Of a DNA stretch of 6,236 nucleotides, positions 5,745 to 6,236 are shown piece after piece. A program made the position numbers and the translations under genes. This DNA is from Candidatus Bathyarchaeota archaeon. GTDB taxonomy: Archaea > Thermoproteota > Bathyarchaeia > RBG-16-48-13 > GCA-020355125. Location of the stretch: contig JAOZHK010000265.1 of the NCBI GenBank assembly GCA_026014905.1, forward strand, positions 1 to 6,236. The letters run 5' to 3'. Under the pieces are notes generated by a model that searched no databases, was not told the origin of the DNA, and saw only the letters and a program-made list of their open reading frames with translations. Every line of letters starts with the position of its first letter. The first letter of the stretch is position 1.

Positions 5745-6236
5745 TTAGCTACTTTTCTCACTTATAGAGATAACTCTGAGATCCATAAGGTTCATGCCCG
5801 TGTTTCCAGTGATAATAGCGTCCTTAAGTCTCGTCAAAGTAGCCGTCGAGTTATGCGTTCTTAATGCTTTGAAGATATCGATGCCCTCATAATCAGCTCG
5901 CATCGCGGTGTAGCCATCAACGATTCCTCCCGCGACATTGGTTGGACCATCTGTCCCATCGGAGTCTACGGCAGCAATCGTGATGCGCGTACTTCCTCGA
6001 ATTCTCAGCGCGGAAGCGAGGACAAATTCCTGATTCCGTCCTCCTCGAGCCTTTGCAGCAGTTTTTCCAACCGTGACGATAGATTCTCCACTTGAAATAA
6101 GGATACAGGGCGGTGTGAAAGGTGTTCCATTCCCTAGAATTGTAGGATCTGTACCTTCGCTTTGTAACGCGATTTCGGAGAGTACATTTCCCAGCTCTCG
6201 AGCTTCGACTGAGACTCCGATACGGGGGAAGAGAAT
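5745..6236 (-). CDS. Glycerate 2-kinase (GckA/TtuD type, MOFRL domain), start beyond right edge
   Basis: The minus strand is open from the window edge (6236) to the TAA at 5747-5745, giving 163 residues of the C-terminus; the N-terminal half lies outside. Visible landmarks of the glycerate kinase MOFRL region are SSGESIVTVG, the ARGGRNQEFVLASAL block, AAVDSDGTDGPTNVAGGIVDG and the terminal TGNTGMNLMDLRVI. Enzymes of this family phosphorylate D-glycerate with ATP to 2-phosphoglycerate (or hydroxypyruvate-related acids) in the cytosol, for example in glyoxylate/tartronate, serine or sugar-acid breakdown. The motifs are intact and no frameshift is seen. It is the upstream member of a tight pair with the enolase-like gene (6-nt gap). 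Its product 2-phosphoglycerate is the classical enolase substrate, which supports a shared pathway. Assignment to the class II (2-kinase) family rather than the GlxK class is clear from these motifs; substrate range is inferred from family. Confidence 0.92.
   Translation of the reverse strand: MLFPRIGVSVEARELGNVLSEIALQSEGTDPTILGNGTPFTPPCILISSGESIVTVGKTAAKARGGRNQEFVLASALRIRGSTRITIAAVDSDGTDGPTNVAGGIVDGYTAMRADYEGIDIFKALRTHNSTATLTRLKDAIITGNTGMNLMDLRVISISEKSS

Overview
The window looks like a chromosomal fragment from an uncultured bacterium. GC is intermediate (mid-40s % by eye), intergenic gaps are short and Shine-Dalgarno signals are recognisable. The gene mix is a GH32-like protein, a corrinoid protein with a UroD-type methyltransferase, an acetamidase/formamidase, a divergent enolase homologue and a MOFRL-type glycerate 2-kinase. 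That mix is reminiscent of Poribacteria- or Planctomycetota-like environmental genomes, but this is an inference from gene content and cannot be settled here. I see no mobile element, CRISPR array, tRNA or rRNA.

Left part (1-1351): the C-terminal part of a GH32-like glycoside hydrolase runs rightward from beyond the left edge. It converges on a leftward dCMP/cytidine deaminase-family gene, with 28 bp between their stops. Middle (1352-3374): a divergent 152-bp regulatory gap with a TATAAT element and an imperfect hairpin precedes a two-gene rightward operon. The operon encodes a cobalamin-binding corrinoid protein, probably starting at a TTG, and a UroD-family corrinoid methyltransferase; the two overlap by ATGA. 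Right part (3405-6236): three leftward genes. In transcription order they are a glycerate 2-kinase (start beyond the right edge), an enolase homologue 6 nt downstream and, after a 144-bp gap with several palindromes, an acetamidase/formamidase family protein.

How the genes may work together: the corrinoid protein and the UroD-like enzyme form the acceptor and transfer halves of a one-carbon (methyl-group) transfer system. The substrate-specific methyltransferase that usually loads the corrinoid is not in the window. Glycerate 2-kinase makes 2-phosphoglycerate, which is exactly the substrate of enolase, so the gene pair would superficially feed glycerate into PEP. However, the enolase homologue keeps the metal ligands and both active-site lysines while lacking the equivalents of yeast Glu211, His159 and His373. 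It may therefore act on 2-phosphoglycerate or a related compound in a different way. That pair is the most interesting item in the window. Two further enzymes, the GH32-like protein and the deaminase, also carry substitutions at usually conserved positions, and the UroD-like enzyme lacks the usual third zinc-ligand cysteine.
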